From: an uncultured Gemmatimonadota bacterium | GTDB taxonomy: Bacteria; Gemmatimonadota; Gemmatimonadetes; Gemmatimonadales; Gemmatimonadaceae | Assembly: GCA_946479015.1 (NCBI GenBank) | Contig: CAMLEQ010000184.1 | Span: forward strand, 1-7,316 | Direction of reading: 5' to 3' | DNA: 7,316 nucleotides | In this document: positions 6,136 to 7,316 of the stretch, piece by piece | Position numbering within the stretch: the stretch's first letter is position 1 | Layout of the letters: each line of letters begins with the position of its first letter | Notes under the pieces: model-generated | Databases searched by the model: none | Seen by the model: only the letters and a program-made list of their open reading frames with translations | Told to the model about the DNA's origin: nothing | Translations under genes and position numbers: made by a program

Positions 6136-7153
6136 CCATGGCGGGAGGCTCGGCGCCGATGCGATCGGAGTAGCGCGAGCGCGCGTCGTAGCGGTCGAGC
6201 GTGTACGCGGCCTTCCGCGCGCCGTACACCGTGCTCGCGAGCCACGCGGCCTCGGCGTCCACCTCCTCCTCGCGCATGTCGCGCCACCACGCGCGCGGCC
6301 GCCCGTCGGTGCCATCGCTCCAACTGTAGCGCCGCCGCTTCAGCAGCTCCTTGCTCTCGAACGGCGCCCCGGTGGCCCACACGCGCACCGTGGCGCGCGC
6401 GGCCGACTCCAGCAGGTACTCCATTGCCCGGCGCCCCGAGGGGAGCGTCTGCGCCAGGAGATGAATGGCCATGTAGCAGTCGCTGTCCGCGCGGTGCGCC
6501 TCGTAGAACATCCCGCACAGCTTGTACGCCAGCCACTCGAGCTTCGCCGACTGCAGCCCCTCGCGCGTCCACGGCACATCCGCCAGGCTGCACGCCCATG
6601 GATGGAGCCGGAAGGCGGGGAGGCGCCGCTCGAGGAAACGGCGGTCGAACGCCGCGTTGTGCGCGATCACGAGCGCCGTCTCCTCGAGCAGCTCGTGCAC
6701 GCGCTCGTCGTCGATGCGCCGTCCCTCCACGTCGCGCGCCCCGATCCCCGTCAGCTCCGTGACCTCCGGGGGGATGGGGATCCCCGGATCCTCGAGGAAG
6801 GTGACGCAGTCGTCGACGCCGTAGATCCGCCCATCATCCCCGAACTCGAACGGGACGAGCGCGAGCTGGATGATGCGGTCCGCCGCCGGATCGAGCCCCG
6901 TGGTCTCCACGTCCACGAACAGCGCGAGCCGCTTCGGCGCGCCGTCGTCGTGGTGGTAGCGCGCGCGCCGGTCGAAGCGCTCGACGACGCGATAGCGGCC
7001 GGAATCCGTCATGGCGCGCGTGATGAGCGCGCGCGTCCGCTCGTCGCCCACCAGCCGGGCGATGAGCGCGGGATCGGGCGCGCGCGGCCCCTGGCGGCGC
7101 GCCGGCTCGTCTGCCGGCGGATCTTCGTGCGGGTCGAACAGGCTGCGTTGCAT
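6128..7153 (-). CDS. DEDDh 3'-5' exonuclease, DnaQ/epsilon-like, with extra C-terminal region
   Basis: With the start at 7153 the protein has 341 residues. All three exonuclease motifs of the DEDDh group are present: ExoI LFVDVETTGLDP with Asp81 and Glu83, ExoII AHNAAFDRRFLE with Asp170, and ExoIII HRADSDCYMA with His220 and Asp225. This predicts two-metal hydrolysis of single-stranded DNA or RNA 3' ends. It is longer than a bare exonuclease domain: about 75 residues precede it, including MQRSLFDP, and about 100 follow, with ATGAPFESKELLKRRRYSW and RPRAWWRDM at 260-293, a motif I have seen trailing bacterial exonucleases of this kind but cannot name. An upstream ATG at 7243 would add 30 poorly conserved-looking residues and overlap an AT-rich possible -10 region, so the internal start is preferred. 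The stop overlaps the start of the YcaQ-like gene by eight bases. It is more likely a repair or RNA-trimming enzyme than the replicative proofreading subunit. Confidence 0.88.
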   Translation of the reverse strand: MQRSLFDPHEDPPADEPARRQGPRAPDPALIARLVGDERTRALITRAMTDSGRYRVVERFDRRARYHHDDGAPKRLALFVDVETTGLDPAADRIIQLALVPFEFGDDGRIYGVDDCVTFLEDPGIPIPPEVTELTGIGARDVEGRRIDDERVHELLEETALVIAHNAAFDRRFLERRLPAFRLHPWACSLADVPWTREGLQSAKLEWLAYKLCGMFYEAHRADSDCYMAIHLLAQTLPSGRRAMEYLLESAARATVRVWATGAPFESKELLKRRRYSWSDGTDGRPRAWWRDMREEEVDAEAAWLASTVYGARKAAYTLDRYDARSRYSDRIGAEPPAMDA

Positions 7154-7316
7154 CCGGTGGGACGGAGGTGGGTCGGCGCGAATGGAAGCTGATCGGTCGT
7201 TCCAGCCCGGCGCGCGGCGACCGGCCGCGGCCGTGCGTAACATATCACGCGGGCCGGGGATCGCACCATCATGGGAGTGCGGGTCCGCGGGGCGGGGGCG
7301 CGCGATCGATCACCCC

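Noticed and set aside
6136..6315. Upstream extension of the glycosylase gene to an ATG at 6315
   Set aside because: The extra 60 residues are Arg/Thr/Pro-rich, lie wholly within the exonuclease gene, and would exceed the family's usual length.
4360..6762. 800-codon open frame on the plus strand
   Set aside because: It runs antisense across the MarR, glycosylase and exonuclease genes, all of which have clear family motifs. The translation is rich in Arg, Ala, His and Pro with no recognisable domain.
7271..7316. Possible plus-strand gene start at the right edge (ATG at 7271)
   Set aside because: Only 15 codons are visible (MGVRVRGAGARDRSP) with no ribosome site or family motif; too short to support.

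Overview
This is a GC-rich bacterial window of 7.3 kb holding seven protein genes packed closely together. Every stop codon visible in the six complete genes is TGA. The outer-membrane TonB receptor points to a diderm bacterium. The base composition, gene style and mix of families would suit Gemmatimonadota or a similar GC-rich phylum, but that placement is an impression; no phylogenetic marker is present. No mobile element, CRISPR array, tRNA or rRNA was seen.

Left end (1-2882): the N-terminal 124 residues of an ABC transporter ATPase of the LolD/MacB type run off the left edge on the minus strand. It is transcribed away from a plus-strand gene for a FecA-like TonB-dependent outer-membrane receptor. 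The 235-bp divergent intergenic region holds a perfect 9-bp-arm inverted repeat, a plausible promoter and a close match to a Fur box just downstream of it. This suggests iron-repressed expression of the receptor.

Middle (2896-4874): three minus-strand genes form a probable stress-response module. They encode a MarR-family regulator, a DoxX-family membrane protein and a two-domain VOC/extradiol-dioxygenase-like protein resembling CatE/MhqO. The DoxX and VOC genes overlap by the four bases ATGA. A perfect 14-bp palindrome lies just upstream of the MarR start, and an 11/14 copy of it lies upstream of the DoxX gene. This implies that the regulator controls itself and the pair. The DoxX plus dioxygenase pairing, under MarR-type or related control, parallels the catDE and mhqNOP quinone/catechol detoxification operons of Bacillus subtilis.

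Right end (4897-7153): two overlapping minus-strand genes encode a DEDDh 3'-5' exonuclease with an extra C-terminal region and a YcaQ/AlkX-type winged-helix DNA glycosylase that carries the Q-x-D motif. They look like a translationally coupled DNA-repair pair.

The receptor gene and the dioxygenase gene converge with only 13 bp between them. No classical intrinsic terminator with a U-tract was found anywhere. The most interesting signals are the matched MarR operator sites, the exonuclease-glycosylase coupling and the paired palindromes in front of the receptor gene. None of these amounts to a clearly new system on sequence alone.
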